From Thalassococcus sp. S3 (GTDB lineage Bacteria; Pseudomonadota; Alphaproteobacteria; Rhodobacterales; Rhodobacteraceae): a stretch of DNA of 64,000 bases. The stretch lies in assembly GCF_004216475.1 (NCBI RefSeq), contig NZ_CP022303.1, forward strand, positions 2,976,001-3,040,000, written 5' to 3'. Position 1 is the stretch's first letter, and each line of letters begins with the position of its first letter. Of this stretch, positions 9,901 to 18,005 are shown one piece after another. The translations under genes were made by a program, and so were the position numbers. Under the pieces are notes generated by a model that saw only the letters and a list, made by a program, of their open reading frames with translations, searched no databases and was not told the DNA's origin.

Positions 9901-10433
9901 AACATCTGGCGGACTTCGTGGATACGACACGCGATCCCTGGCGGTGGCGCGGCGGGCTGGGGCTGGAGGATGCCGATACCACCGCGCTGGCGCAGTTCCA
10001 GCGGGCCGATGCCATTCGGAGAGCGTTCTTCCCCGCAGGCTCGGAAACGCCGCGTGTCGAGATCGCTCTCGACCTGATCGAGCTCGATCCGGAGGCGAAT
10101 GTGGTTCTTGTCGAGATCGGATCGGCCCGAACCGCCCATCGCCGGGAGCTTGCATCCGACGAGGGTCTCTCCTGGCCCCCGGAAGGCGGGGTCGAACGCG
10201 CCAGGATCATGCTGCTGCCCGGCGGTCGGGCCAGCGCTTTGTCGGTCAGCGGTCCCTGGGCCCCGTACCGGCTGTTCGAACGCGCGCGTGTGGAACCCGT
10301 CTCGGACAACCAATTCAACGCATTTTTCACCGTTGACGGGCGAGCGGTTGCCCTGCGTGTGACGTCCGGCAGCGTGAACAACCCCTTCCGACTAGAGGCT
10401 CTGACAGCCTTCCGTTGCCCCGAGCAGTTCTGA
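6978..10433 (+). CDS. tssM: T6SS inner-membrane protein TssM (IcmF/VasK)
   Basis: 1151 aa, full length for TssM. Two N-terminal membrane helices (about residues 25-42 and 55-75) are followed by a cytoplasmic NTPase-like domain with an intact Walker A motif GAPGAGKTT (about 142-150) and the family stretch WWFADRAILIDTAGRYTTQD. A third helix lies near 442-465 (ATGLGYGFAACAAIFLATSW), after which comes the long periplasmic part, including the conserved C-terminal beta domain (PWRWRGGLGL, GPWAPYRLFERA). It spans the periplasm and contacts TssJ and TssL. Overlaps tssL by 4 bases and is followed by the tagF fusion after 24 bases. Confidence 0.95.
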   Translation: MNPLGLWTNLRSQIDSYASVVGPRFIALIWVGAICAIIWIFGPRLTLFGDQPLAPVPRRLIAIAIVLGIWAIWSIISWWRQRRAGKALEDAVAESPEDRAASETKAEIAELRDRLSAAMKMMRKLTKRPFGYAYEYPWYLMMGAPGAGKTTLLTKSGLRFPLGDALRAEPVQGVGGTRNCNWWFADRAILIDTAGRYTTQDTGQERDSAGFLGFLSMLRRKRRAQPINGVLLTLSLTDLLTQPPEDRLREIRAIRQRLSEIEETLGARIPVYMVLTKADKLTGFGRFFDSLGAQARKQVWGITFPYDEAQEPGRTPDIFSREYQALLVRLNAMLVERLQQETDIDQRGRIFRFPAQVSALHDALREIVEELSSGSANVAEPLLRGIYFASATQDEAANVAPRGVPQAASAMNRTYFVERLFTEVILGEAALISRDSRVSRRQKIATGLGYGFAACAAIFLATSWTAGFAHNRQALNQIDGQLASYEQRAQNIPIREIEDTDFLRVLPALETLARTPAAFEEAGAGPVPLHRVAFGMDRSNRIENAHAGTYAEALGAYLLPRYLVALQNRLKDPEIEQAEAFETLKHYLSLAGLGPIDRDGLLAQAERIFLGLYPDEGRAPTRETLMGHMEAMLDKGRLPILAIDEQLVAETRETIADRGPALRVLDLLADRPAARALPDWSVTAAIGPSARAAFGVEARAIDGLLTREGYYSVVLPQIGPLSEVAAGEGWVRGPGGQISATPSEISVDAVELYWQQFAAAWRGAVSDISIAQAGTLSEAADLVSLVSAEADPIGRLAASIAEQSDLVSPPGGGLVMNAASLPFDLLAAPDPYAPLRRALSPQGEDDGPLAALTPILDAVYTEITRLDTRDPSAAEALASETALSDAAQALVAEGRQMPQPVDGWVVSLAARVTDAAVGQARAEANRLWQAQGAGQCRRSVEGRYPFFRASSTDVTLTDFTQTFGPSGLFASFFSEHLADFVDTTRDPWRWRGGLGLEDADTTALAQFQRADAIRRAFFPAGSETPRVEIALDLIELDPEANVVLVEIGSARTAHRRELASDEGLSWPPEGGVERARIMLLPGGRASALSVSGPWAPYRLFERARVEPVSDNQFNAFFTVDGRAVALRVTSGSVNNPFRLEALTAFRCPEQF

Positions 10434-10457
10434 GCCATGGATGGTGGAGGCAAAAGG

Positions 10458-11795
10458 ATGAAGACCGACATCTGGCGCGGCTATTTCGGCAAGATGCCGC
10501 AGCGCGGGGATTTCGTGGCACGCGGTCTGCCCCGCAATGTCGAGAACACGCTCGATCAATGGCTGCGTGGCGCGATGCGAGCCAGTCAGTCCGCGCTTGG
10601 CACCGGATGGCTCGATGCGTTTCTGGTAGCTCCGGTCTGGCGGCTGGCCTTGCCGCCGGGGATCGCGGGGCCTCACACCGTGATCGGCGTGATGATGCCA
10701 AGCGTGGACCGGATCGGTCGCTATTTTCCGTTCATCATCGCCGCGGCCCTACCGCCCAAGGGGCCTGAACTGATCGACATCGCGAGGTTCAGGGACTTCT
10801 TCGACGCCGCGGAAGACCTCGCTCTGTCTACCTTGGGGGCCAGCCGGGTGAACCTGCCTGAATTCGACGAGCGCATTGATGCCCTGCCCCTTCCGGACTG
10901 GCCCTTGCCGCCCGAAGACGCGCCGCGCATCAATGGCCCGACCCTGTGGTGGACCGCGGATGGCCAGGCGGGCGACACGGAGATCACGGGCCTTCCCGCA
11001 CCTGAGCATTTCCATGCCGTGTTCATGCAGGCATCTGCCAAAGCGGCGCCCCCCGCAGAGAAGGAAACCCCGCCGCCTGTTCCTGCCCCAACGCCCGCGC
11101 CGGAGCGTCCGAGGATGCTGGCGATCGACTATGCAGAGGCGTCATTGAAAGGCACCCGAAATGCCGTTCTGGGCACCCAGACGGCGGTGAACGCGGATTG
11201 CCAGGTCTTTAGCCTGATCAGTGGCATCGGCGATGTGCCCGGAATCGGCGCCGCGATCCGTGATGTGGTGCCGCTGCTGCAGGATATATCCAGCCCCTTT
11301 TCGATGAACGACCTTCTGGCCGATGCAAAAGGGCGGCTTGGCACGATGAACACGATGTTGCAGGTTCGCGGATCGGTCGGCGGGCATGCCTTTGCCGCAT
11401 CCACGGTGGTCCTGCTGGTTCAAGCGCAACGCTATGCCATTCTCTGGGCCGGTGACGCGCAGGCCTTTCTGCTGCGGCAAGGGGAGTTGACGCGTCTCAC
11501 CCGACCGCATGTCGACCCCGCTTTGCGCAACATGGTGACCCGGGCCGTGGGGGCCGCGATCAATCTTTCGCCGGACAGCGCGATCGGACGGGCCGAACCC
11601 GGAGACCGATTTATCCTTGTTTCGCCCGGACTTCTGAACGCAATCGGCATGCATGAGATGGGCCATGCGCTGAATTCCGCCGATCAACCCGCGTCGGTTG
11701 TGACCCAACTGACTCAGGACGCGCTAATCGCCGGCGCGCCGGTTGACGCATCGGCGCTGGCAGTCTTCTTGTCAGAGCAGACGCGCCAACCATAG
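10458..11795 (+). CDS. tagF: TagF-PppA fusion: T6SS post-translational regulator with degenerate PP2C domain
   Basis: 445 aa. Residues 1-165 are a TagF domain (GYFGKMPQRGDFVARGLP, then RYFPFII), which represses T6SS assembly post-translationally. After a Pro-rich linker (about 205-225) comes a PP2C-like domain (225-445) recognisable by WAGDAQAFLLRQGELTRLT. The PppA phosphatase signature residues are missing: the R.xNEDA segment reads KGTRNAVLGTQTAVNADCQ, the DGMGG box reads SGIGDVPG, and the late acidic residues are absent, so it is probably inactive. TagF-PppA fusions are known in Agrobacterium. Start at 10458 chosen for GGAGG 8 bases before it; an in-frame ATG at 10437 is less likely. Confidence 0.85.
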   Translation: MKTDIWRGYFGKMPQRGDFVARGLPRNVENTLDQWLRGAMRASQSALGTGWLDAFLVAPVWRLALPPGIAGPHTVIGVMMPSVDRIGRYFPFIIAAALPPKGPELIDIARFRDFFDAAEDLALSTLGASRVNLPEFDERIDALPLPDWPLPPEDAPRINGPTLWWTADGQAGDTEITGLPAPEHFHAVFMQASAKAAPPAEKETPPPVPAPTPAPERPRMLAIDYAEASLKGTRNAVLGTQTAVNADCQVFSLISGIGDVPGIGAAIRDVVPLLQDISSPFSMNDLLADAKGRLGTMNTMLQVRGSVGGHAFAASTVVLLVQAQRYAILWAGDAQAFLLRQGELTRLTRPHVDPALRNMVTRAVGAAINLSPDSAIGRAEPGDRFILVSPGLLNAIGMHEMGHALNSADQPASVVTQLTQDALIAGAPVDASALAVFLSEQTRQP

Positions 11796-11818
11796 AACGC
11801 TGGACAGGTGGATATCAG

Positions 11819-12925
11819 ATGATACTTCGAGCTTTCGCGCTCGTGGCCGTAATCGGCCTCGGCGCATGCACGCCGTCGGACGGACCGACATCCTCTCGCA
11901 TCCAGTCGGATGCACGCGCCGACAACGTTCCGATCCTGCAGCTTCAACCAAGCGTGTTGCAAGCGCTGGGCAAACCGGCGCCGAATGCGGGACTGTCGCA
12001 TTTCATGGCCCGCCCCTATACGCCCGGAACCATCAAACCGGGAGACATCGTGAGTGTCCGGATCTTCCAGACCAGCGAAGATGGCGTGTTCTCGGTCGCT
12101 GACAGCAATGTTCTCGATCTTGGCGATTTCGCCGTGCAGCCGGGCGGCTCGGTCTCTGTGCCCTTTGTCGGGAACATCCGCGTGGCCGGGTCAAGCGTGG
12201 TCTCGGCCCAGAGGGTGATCACGGACCGCCTGCGCGAAACCGCGATCGATCCACAGGCGACGGTCAGCATCTCGCTCAGCGCAAGCGACAACTACACCGT
12301 TCAAGGCAGCGTGGCACAGGGTGGCACTTATCCTTTGACGCCACGGGGCGAACGGATACTCGATGCGGTGGCTGCGGGTGGCGGCTCTGCCGGCAAGCCA
12401 GAAAATACCATTGTGAGCCTGATCCGCGGTGGCAATACCGGTCGCCAAAGCCTTGATCGGATCATCGCCGACCCAGGCCAGAACGTGCCTTTGCAACCCG
12501 GCGATATCGTTGTTGTCGGTGGCGGCGATGCCACGTTCATAGCTGATGGCGCTGTGGGCAGCGCGGGTGAGTTCAACTTTGTCGAAGGTCAGTTCAGCCT
12601 TGCGCAGGCCATCGCCCGCGCGGGCGGTCTGCAGGATTCCCGCGCCAATGCGCGCGCCGTCTATCTTTTCCGCCGCCAGCCGCCCGGGGAAAGCTTTCTG
12701 CTGCGCCGTGCAAATGGCGAGACCGACCGGATCTTTGGCGACGTGATCTTTCGCGCAGATTACAAGGATCCGACAGATCGTCTGAATGCGCGGGAGTTCC
12801 AGCTTCGCAACGGGGACGTTCTTTTCGTCGGCAACGCACCGCTGGCGAATTTCGCGAAGTTCTTCCAGATCTTCGAACGTCCCCCGGAAGTCCCGGCCCC
12901 GCCAAGCCTAGAAAGCCCGTTCTAG
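11819..12925 (+). CDS. Outer-membrane polysaccharide export lipoprotein (Wza/KpsD family)
   Basis: 368 aa lipoprotein: the signal peptide ends in a lipobox LGAC with the acylated Cys at residue 17. A Poly_export domain follows (about 65-160; YTPGTIKPGDIVSVRIFQT, SVPFVGNIRVAG, NYTVQGSVAQGGTY), then two SLBB-like repeats (160-250 and 250-350; VPLQPGDIVVVGG, LRNGDVLFVGNAPL). Such proteins form the outer-membrane channel for capsule or exopolysaccharide. No other capsule genes (Wzc, Wzy, glycosyltransferases) are adjacent, so it may act with partners elsewhere. The start has AGGTGGA upstream. It lies 23 bases after the tagF fusion in the same direction but is functionally distinct from the T6SS. 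Confidence 0.88.
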   Translation: MILRAFALVAVIGLGACTPSDGPTSSRIQSDARADNVPILQLQPSVLQALGKPAPNAGLSHFMARPYTPGTIKPGDIVSVRIFQTSEDGVFSVADSNVLDLGDFAVQPGGSVSVPFVGNIRVAGSSVVSAQRVITDRLRETAIDPQATVSISLSASDNYTVQGSVAQGGTYPLTPRGERILDAVAAGGGSAGKPENTIVSLIRGGNTGRQSLDRIIADPGQNVPLQPGDIVVVGGGDATFIADGAVGSAGEFNFVEGQFSLAQAIARAGGLQDSRANARAVYLFRRQPPGESFLLRRANGETDRIFGDVIFRADYKDPTDRLNAREFQLRNGDVLFVGNAPLANFAKFFQIFERPPEVPAPPSLESPF

Positions 12926-12946
12926 GAGTGTTCCGACAAAAATCAG

Positions 12947-12974
12947 CTGACCTCGGGTAGATCCCTGAGGTCAG
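12947..12974. terminator. Hairpin between convergent genes
   Basis: Inverted repeat CTGACCTCGGG / CCCTGAGGTCAG with a 5-base loop and one bulged T. It sits between the + strand export gene and the end of the minus-strand Lrp-like gene, so it could stop transcription from both sides. There is no clear T run on either side, so the strength is uncertain. Confidence 0.5.
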
Positions 12975-13210
12975 AAGACCTTGAACGTCATCGTTGTCAG
13001 CGATCTTTCGATATCCGGTATAACGAGGAGGTGGTCGTTGATGTATTTGCCCACATCCTCGTTCTTCGGAATGTAGAGTTTCATCAGCAGATCGTAGTCC
13101 CCGCTGGTGGAGTAGAGTTCCGAGTGGATCTCGAGCAACGCGATCTGCTCGGCCACCTTGTAGGTCGTGCCGGGTTTGCATCGGATCTGGATGAAGACAC
13201 AGATTGTCAT
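12971..13210 (-). CDS. Stand-alone Lrp/AsnC ligand-binding (RAM) domain protein
   Basis: 79 aa made of just the alpha/beta RAM domain: ICVFIQIRCKPGTTYKVAEQ, then SGDYDLLMKLYIPKNEDVG and a C-terminal strand TTMTFKVF. Full Lrp/AsnC regulators have an N-terminal winged helix, which is absent here. Stand-alone RAM proteins of this length are known and form dimers or octamers that bind amino acids, sometimes mixing with full-length Lrp proteins. GGAGGGTTCT precedes the ATG on the minus strand. It lies upstream of and divergent from hisB, but no direct role in histidine synthesis can be read from the sequence. Confidence 0.85.
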   Translation of the reverse strand: MTICVFIQIRCKPGTTYKVAEQIALLEIHSELYSTSGDYDLLMKLYIPKNEDVGKYINDHLLVIPDIERSLTTMTFKVF

Positions 13211-13365
13211 AAGAACCCTCCGGAGAATGAAGCCAAGCTGTCACGGGCCAAAGGCAGGTGCAATCCCAGATCGACGCCGCGCGACGCAAGCGCCGTGGCG
13301 CCACAGCAGACGCGCGCGAAAAAGCACAGCTTGACCAAGGGTTTGCCGCAGAAATCTGAAAGCGC

Positions 13366-13394
13366 TTGGACTAGCGGCGCCCCGCGCCTATAAG
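13366..13394 (+). promoter_or_regulatory. Sigma-70-type promoter for hisB
   Basis: A -35 TTGGAC and a -10 TATAAG are separated by exactly 17 bases, predicting a start near 13401 and a leader of about 20 bases to the hisB ATG. Both hexamers are close to consensus. Confidence 0.65.
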
Positions 13395-13421
13395 CGCGGT
13401 GCTCTTTGAAGGAAGCCGGCC

Positions 13422-14009
13422 ATGCGCACAAGCACGATCACCCGCAAAACCGCCGAGACCGACATCACTGTCGAGCTGCAGCTCGACGGCACCGGGACAT
13501 ATGACAACCAGACCGGGATCGGTTTTTTCGATCACATGCTGGATCAGCTTGCGCGCCATTCCCTGTTCGACCTGACCGTCCGCGCACAGGGGGACCTGCA
13601 TATCGATGACCATCACACAGTCGAGGATACCGGCATCGCGCTGGGACAAGCACTGGCTCAGGCATTGGGCGACAAGCGTGGCATCCGGCGATACGGCGCG
13701 TGTCTCCTGCCGATGGATGACGCGCTGGTCCGCGCGGCACTGGATCTTTCGGCCCGACCGTTCCTGATCTGGAACGTAACCTTGCCGACACCGAAGATCG
13801 GAACCTTCGACACCGAACTTGTGCGCGAGTTTTTTCAGGCGCTCAGCACCCATGGCGGCATCACGCTTCATATTGATCAGATACACGGGGTGAACAGTCA
13901 CCATATCGCCGAAGCGACGTTCAAAGCCGTGGCGCGCGCGTTGCGCGACGCAGCAGAGCCTGATCCCCGCAAGGGCGATGCGATCCCGTCAACGAAGGGC
14001 GCGCTTTAA
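13422..14009 (+). CDS. hisB: Imidazoleglycerol-phosphate dehydratase
   Basis: 195 aa, monofunctional size. Catalyses the sixth step of histidine synthesis, dehydrating imidazole glycerol phosphate in an Mn-dependent reaction. The metal-binding histidine motifs are present: [14 protein letters not shown] (about residues 62-75) and [13 protein letters not shown] near residues 156-168, plus [23 protein letters not shown] lies shortly before the ATG. hisH follows after 4 bases, so the two are co-transcribed from the promoter at 13366. Confidence 0.97.
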   Translation: MRTSTITRKTAETDITVELQLDGTGTYDNQTGIGFFDHMLDQLARHSLFDLTVRAQGDLHIDDHHTVEDTGIALGQALAQALGDKRGIRRYGACLLPMDDALVRAALDLSARPFLIWNVTLPTPKIGTFDTELVREFFQALSTHGGITLHIDQIHGVNSHHIAEATFKAVARALRDAAEPDPRKGDAIPSTKGAL

Positions 14010-14013
14010 ACCC

Positions 14014-14652
14014 ATGCTGACCGCGATTATCGACTATGAAAGCGGAAATCTTCATTCCGCTGAAAAGGCGTTTCAACGCATGGCAGGCGAAGTGGAGGCC
14101 GGCGAGGTTGTGGTGACCTCGGAGGCGGACGTCGTCGCGCGCGCGGACCGCGTGGTGCTGCCCGGCGACGGCGCCTTTCCGGCCTGCGCGGCAGCCCTGC
14201 GGGGGCGCAGCGGTCTCTACGACGCCCTGCGCCACGCGGTGGAAGACAAGGGGCGCCCCTTTCTGGGGATCTGCGTTGGCATGCAATTGATGGCCCGCAT
14301 CGGACGGGAATATCAGGACACCGACGGTTTGAACTGGATCGGCGGGGAGGTCGTGCGGATCAACCCCAGCGATGCCGCGCTCAAAGTGCCGCATATGGGC
14401 TGGAACGATCTGGACATCAACGCAAATCATCCTGTGTTCGACGGCGTCCAGAGCGGTGATCACGCCTATTTCGTACACTCCTACCACATGCACGTCTCAG
14501 ACCCTTCCGACCGGCTGGCCCATGTCGAATATGGCGGAGAGGTCACGGCAGTTATCGGTCGGGACACGATGATCGGCATGCAGTTTCACCCTGAAAAGAG
14601 CCAGGCAACCGGATTGCGGCTGATCGCGAATTTCCTGCGCTGGACCCCATAG
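14014..14652 (+). CDS. hisH: Imidazole glycerol phosphate synthase, glutaminase subunit
   Basis: 212 aa class I glutamine amidotransferase. It supplies ammonia to HisF to form imidazole glycerol phosphate and AICAR. Visible: [16 protein letters not shown] at the start, the nucleophile elbow GICVGMQLM containing the catalytic Cys, and the His/Glu pair in MQFHPEKSQ near the C-terminus. The ATG at 14014, 4 bases after the hisB stop, gives the conserved N-terminus; a frame-open ATG at 13978 inside hisB is rejected. Its partner hisF is about 5 kb downstream rather than adjacent. Confidence 0.97.
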   Translation: MLTAIIDYESGNLHSAEKAFQRMAGEVEAGEVVVTSEADVVARADRVVLPGDGAFPACAAALRGRSGLYDALRHAVEDKGRPFLGICVGMQLMARIGREYQDTDGLNWIGGEVVRINPSDAALKVPHMGWNDLDINANHPVFDGVQSGDHAYFVHSYHMHVSDPSDRLAHVEYGGEVTAVIGRDTMIGMQFHPEKSQATGLRLIANFLRWTP

Positions 14653-14730
14653 CTGCGGGCCCGTTCCACCCCGTAAACCTCTGCAAGGACCCGCTTGTGA
14701 GCGCGAGCAGGAAAAGGCACGACTGCCCCG

Positions 14731-15306
14731 CTAGTCCTGCCTCAGGGTCGAGGAGTCACCGCGCGATGTAAGACCGCTTTGATCTCTCACCGCTTTGGAT
14801 CGGGCGTAGTGGCGCGCGGCTTTTGCCCGATTGCCGCATGTCTGCATGCTGCACCATGTTCGACGTGCATTCTTTGTCTCGTCGATAAAAAGCCATCCGC
14901 ATCTTTCCCCGGGGCATATTTTCAGCCTGCGCCACTCTCGGTCATCCATCAGGATGGACAGAGCAGACACCGCCAACAACGGGATAAGCGGCTGGTTTGC
15001 ACCGCCTTTCGGGTGGCGAAAATCGTCCGCGATCCGGATGTCCCGCACCGCATTCAGAACCGTTGCATCACCCTGCCCCAACAGAAGGTCACGCATCTCG
15101 GCCCGGAAGGCCAACAGCGTGTCGACATCGCATGCAACCGGTCGCACCGGGATCTCAAGCGCCTTTAGCCAGGCCTCAAGATCGGCGGTTGTCGCGATCT
15201 TTTCGTGGCAAACTTGCCCATCCGACGTCCAATCGGCCGTATTGACGAAATCAAGCGCAAGTCGTCCGCCAACCAGCTTGATGGGGTGTCCGGTGGAGTA
15301 GGTCAT
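14731..15306 (-). CDS. CGNR zinc-finger transcriptional regulator
   Basis: 191 aa. The N-terminal half is an ABATE-type ligand domain (LALDFVNTADW near residues 16-26), and the C-terminus is the CGNR zinc finger (CPGERCGWLFID ... WCSMQTCGNRAKAARHYAR, about 133-170), with the four cysteines and the CGNR tetrad intact. Such proteins are thought to be transcription factors that bind DNA through the finger. It is divergent from azlCD with a 60-base gap that holds two matching inverted repeats, so it probably controls azlCD and itself. The C-terminus (about 20 residues) is polar and disordered. Confidence 0.88.
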   Translation of the reverse strand: MTYSTGHPIKLVGGRLALDFVNTADWTSDGQVCHEKIATTADLEAWLKALEIPVRPVACDVDTLLAFRAEMRDLLLGQGDATVLNAVRDIRIADDFRHPKGGANQPLIPLLAVSALSILMDDREWRRLKICPGERCGWLFIDETKNARRTWCSMQTCGNRAKAARHYARSKAVRDQSGLTSRGDSSTLRQD

Positions 15307-15313
15307 TCCTCAT

Positions 15314-15335
15314 TCTAACCACTATAACGGTTGAC
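15314..15335. promoter_or_regulatory. Candidate operator O1 (imperfect TCTAACC-N8-GGTTGAC)
   Basis: The left arm TCTAACC is identical to the perfect copy 40 bases downstream; the right arm keeps GGTT. It begins 8 bases upstream of the CGNR gene start, so it could serve for autoregulation. Confidence 0.5.
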
Positions 15336-15353
15336 GAGAAGGCACATCTGTCA

Positions 15354-15375
15354 TCTAACCTTATTAATGGTTAGA
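15354..15375. promoter_or_regulatory. Candidate operator O2 (perfect TCTAACC-N8-GGTTAGA)
   Basis: A perfect 7+7 inverted repeat with an AT-rich 8-base spacer. It covers the first ATG available to azlC (15367), so binding would block azlC expression. The 40-base offset from O1 is close to four helical turns, which places both sites on one face of the DNA. Confidence 0.6.
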
Positions 15376-16089
15376 AATCGCGATATCGCTTCGCCTGCAA
15401 ACGACATCACGTTGTCCGGGGCCGGTATCCTTCATGGTATGCGCCGCCTTTTTCTCGTCAGCCTGTTTGTCGCGCCTTTTGGTGTCGCCTTCGGCGCGGC
15501 GGCCGTCGAACACGGTCTTGGACCTGTCCAGGCAACGGTGATGAGCCTGCTGGTCTTCACCGCCACCGCGCAATTCGCGGCCCTCGACCTTCTGGGGGAT
15601 CAGGTGGCCTTTCTGTCTTTGTTTCTGGTCACGCTGACCTTGAGCGCGCGGCATGTGGTCATGGGCGCCGCTTTGTCGGGCTGGATCAACCGGCTTCCGG
15701 TGTTCAAACGTGCCGCGGCGCTTGTCCTGTTGAGCGACGCCAACTTTGCCGATGCCCATCCAGCGCTGCGCGACGGGAGCACCGATCTGGGCCGGTTTGT
15801 GGGCGGGGGACTGATGCTTTGGCTGGTCTGGGGTCTGAGCACCGCAATGGGCGCCTTCGGGGGAACGCATCTGGGCGATACAAGCGCATTTGGCTTTGGT
15901 GCCATCATGGTCTGTTTTTTCGCCGCGACCATGGTGAGAATGCTGCGCGCCTCCTCTGGTCTGCTGTTGCCGGCGATGATCGCGATGCTGATTTCGGTGA
16001 TCACGCAGCCGATATTGCCGACCGGCTGGAACATCATGCTGGCCGCCGTCGCCGGGGGCGCCCTGGCGATCTGGAGGCCGCATGAGTGA
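15367..16089 (+). CDS. azlC: AzlC-family branched-chain amino acid exporter, large subunit
   Basis: 240 aa from the ATG at 15367, an integral membrane protein with several hydrophobic helices. The family signature VAPFGVAFGAAAVEHGLGP lies near residues 34-52, followed by TATAQFAALDLLG and TLTLSARHVVMGAALSGW. AzlC with AzlD exports branched-chain amino acids or analogues. The start is uncertain: the ATG at 15367 has no Shine-Dalgarno and lies inside operator O2, so a leaderless message or the later in-frame ATG at 15439 is possible. The azlD gene overlaps its 3' end by 8 bases. Confidence 0.88.
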   Translation: MVRNRDIASPANDITLSGAGILHGMRRLFLVSLFVAPFGVAFGAAAVEHGLGPVQATVMSLLVFTATAQFAALDLLGDQVAFLSLFLVTLTLSARHVVMGAALSGWINRLPVFKRAAALVLLSDANFADAHPALRDGSTDLGRFVGGGLMLWLVWGLSTAMGAFGGTHLGDTSAFGFGAIMVCFFAATMVRMLRASSGLLLPAMIAMLISVITQPILPTGWNIMLAAVAGGALAIWRPHE

Positions 16090-16393
16090 CAGCTCCTTCA
16101 CCCTTGCGCTGGTCGTGATGGCTGTCACAGTCTTTGTCACCCGATGCGCTGGCGCTCTGCTGATGTCGCGTGTGAGCCCGACACCGAAAAGCGAACGGTT
16201 TCTTGAAGGGGTGGCCGCCTCGGTGATCTCGGCGCTCGTGGCGTCCCAAATCATGACCGGCGGCCTGGAAAATCTCGCAGCGGTGATTGTCGCCATTCTC
16301 ATCATGCTTGTGTCCGGCAGCATTGTGGGCGCGATGCTGGCCGGGATGATCACGGCTGCGGCAGGTCTGCTGATCTTCCCCGACCTAAGCTGA
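16082..16393 (+). CDS. azlD: AzlD-family branched-chain amino acid exporter, small subunit
   Basis: 103 aa, four predicted membrane segments, typical for AzlD. Motif VTRCAGALLMSR (about 20-31) fits the family pattern of a helix ending in TR.... It overlaps azlC by 8 bases, as usual for this two-component exporter, and is followed by a strong hairpin. Confidence 0.87.
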   Translation: MSDSSFTLALVVMAVTVFVTRCAGALLMSRVSPTPKSERFLEGVAASVISALVASQIMTGGLENLAAVIVAILIMLVSGSIVGAMLAGMITAAAGLLIFPDLS

Positions 16394-16471
16394 CACCAGA
16401 TCATCGATGCTTAAGGCCTCTCCCGACATGCCTCGGCTCGGGGGAGATCAGCGTCGCCCAGTTCCCGTCTT

Positions 16472-16498
16472 GCGCCATCCCGTGTGAGGGGATGGCGC
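16472..16498. terminator. Bidirectional hairpin terminator between azlD and the DUF2147 gene
   Basis: Perfect 10-base stem GCGCCATCCC / GGGATGGCGC with a 7-base loop, placed between convergent genes. No T run follows, so termination may be weak or factor-dependent. Confidence 0.6.
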
Positions 16499-16508
16499 CC
16501 AAGCTATG

Positions 16509-16895
16509 TCAGTTCACCCGGTTCCAGGTTTGCTTTGAGCAGATCAGTCCGCCGGCCACGCAGCCCCGCAGGGCAAGCGTATTTCCGTTCAGGCTCATCT
16601 TACCGATATAGATTTTGTTGTTGGAGGGCCGCCAGACCTTGCCCTCGTAAGCGCCGCCGCCCTTGGGCATCATATCGATGACCAGCGTCTTTCCGATATT
16701 GGGTGATTTGTATTCGCCGGACCCGTCGAAGGTGCGCGCGATCACACCGCACACCGCCGCCCCGCATTGTGTCATCTGGATATGCGCGTAAGAGCCGTCG
16801 TCGGGCTGCGTCTTCCAGGTGCCCAGCACCGGATCGGCCACCGCGGTTCCGACCCATCCCAAAGCCGCCACCGCAGCGATCATCAGTTTTATCAT
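16509..16895 (-). CDS. Secreted DUF2147 protein
   Basis: 128 aa with a Sec signal peptide (MIKLMIAAVAALGWVGTAVA, cleavage likely before DPVLGTW). The mature part is a lipocalin-like DUF2147 domain: GTWKTQPDDGSYAHI, then MMPKGGGAYEGKVWRP and a C-terminal GCVAGGLICSKQTWNRV, with Cys pairs that may form disulfides (CGAAVC, GC...IC). Periplasmic, function unknown in the family. ATG at 16895 chosen because GGAGG lies 5 bases before it; an upstream in-frame extension is rejected. It is divergent from hisA. Confidence 0.88.
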   Translation of the reverse strand: MIKLMIAAVAALGWVGTAVADPVLGTWKTQPDDGSYAHIQMTQCGAAVCGVIARTFDGSGEYKSPNIGKTLVIDMMPKGGGAYEGKVWRPSNNKIYIGKMSLNGNTLALRGCVAGGLICSKQTWNRVN

Positions 16896-17021
16896 CTTGT
16901 CCTCCCGTTTTCGCATAACGGTGACCGATCGCGTGTGGTGGGGCAAGCTTGACTTGGGGTCGCGTTGCATTCCGGGGCCGCTGGTGTCAGACAGGCGCGC
17001 GACTGACGAAAGGCACCCAGA

Positions 17022-17741
17022 ATGATCCTTTATCCCGCGATTGACCTGAAGGACGGACAGGCCGTGCGCCTTTTGCGCGGAGAAATGACCGAAGCAACGG
17101 TCTTTAACGACGATCCGGCGGCACAGGCCCGGGCGTTTGTCGATGCCGGGTGCGACTGGTTGCACCTGGTCGATCTCAACGGCGCTTTCGAGGGCAAACC
17201 GGTCAACGGCGATGCGGTCGACGCGATCCTGGACGCCTGTCCGGTTCCCGCCCAGCTTGGCGGTGGCATCCGCGATATGTCCACGATCGAGACATGGATC
17301 AGCAAAGGGATCGCTCGGGTCATCCTGGGAACGGTTGCCGTCGAAAACCCCGACCTGGTCCGTGATGCCGCGCGTGCCTTCCCCGGCCAGGTCGCTGTCG
17401 GCATCGACGCCCGCAACGGACGTGTCGCCACCAAGGGCTGGGCCGAGGAAACGGACGTGATGGTGACGGATCTCGCCAAGTCTTTTGAAGATGCCGGCGT
17501 CGCCGCCATCATCTACACCGATATCAACCGGGATGGCGCAATGCAGGGGCCGAACATCGAAGCAACCGCCGCTCTGGCCCGAAGCGTGTCCATCCCCGTG
17601 ATTGCTTCTGGCGGCGTCTCCTCTCTCTCGGATCTGCTGGCTTTGCGTGATTGCGGAGCGGAGTTGAACGGCGCCATTTCAGGCCGAGCGCTTTATGACG
17701 GTGCCATCGATCTGAAAGAGGCGCTGACGGCTCTCAAGTGA
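17022..17741 (+). CDS. hisA: Phosphoribosylformimino-AICAR ribotide isomerase
   Basis: 239 aa TIM-barrel enzyme of histidine synthesis, an Amadori isomerase. The N-terminus [17 protein letters not shown] carries the first catalytic Asp, and the second half repeats the pattern with [16 protein letters not shown] holding the second Asp. Phosphate-binding loops QLGGGIR and IASGGVSS are present. It shares fold and internal half-barrel duplication with hisF. Separated from hisH by the azlCD and DUF2147 genes, so it likely has its own promoter. Confidence 0.97.
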   Translation: MILYPAIDLKDGQAVRLLRGEMTEATVFNDDPAAQARAFVDAGCDWLHLVDLNGAFEGKPVNGDAVDAILDACPVPAQLGGGIRDMSTIETWISKGIARVILGTVAVENPDLVRDAARAFPGQVAVGIDARNGRVATKGWAEETDVMVTDLAKSFEDAGVAAIIYTDINRDGAMQGPNIEATAALARSVSIPVIASGGVSSLSDLLALRDCGAELNGAISGRALYDGAIDLKEALTALK

Positions 17742-18005
17742 CGCAGCGCATCTGGCCCGGGGTATTTAGCGATGGATCCTTGCGTCTCCTTCCTCCGGCG
17801 CGCTGATCTGTTCGTCATGCGATGTTGCGCAGGTCCCGACCGGTTGCTCAAGAAGGTAACATCCTCCCCACCCTTCTCGTTTTCGGATTGTGCATGTCAC
17901 ATCCTTTCCCAGCGCTGAGATGCCGCGTTGCGGGACCGCCGGCCGTGGGCTTAGCTGACACGTGCGACGCGGCGAAGGCCGCTCTATTCAAGCGGATGTC
18001 ACCCT

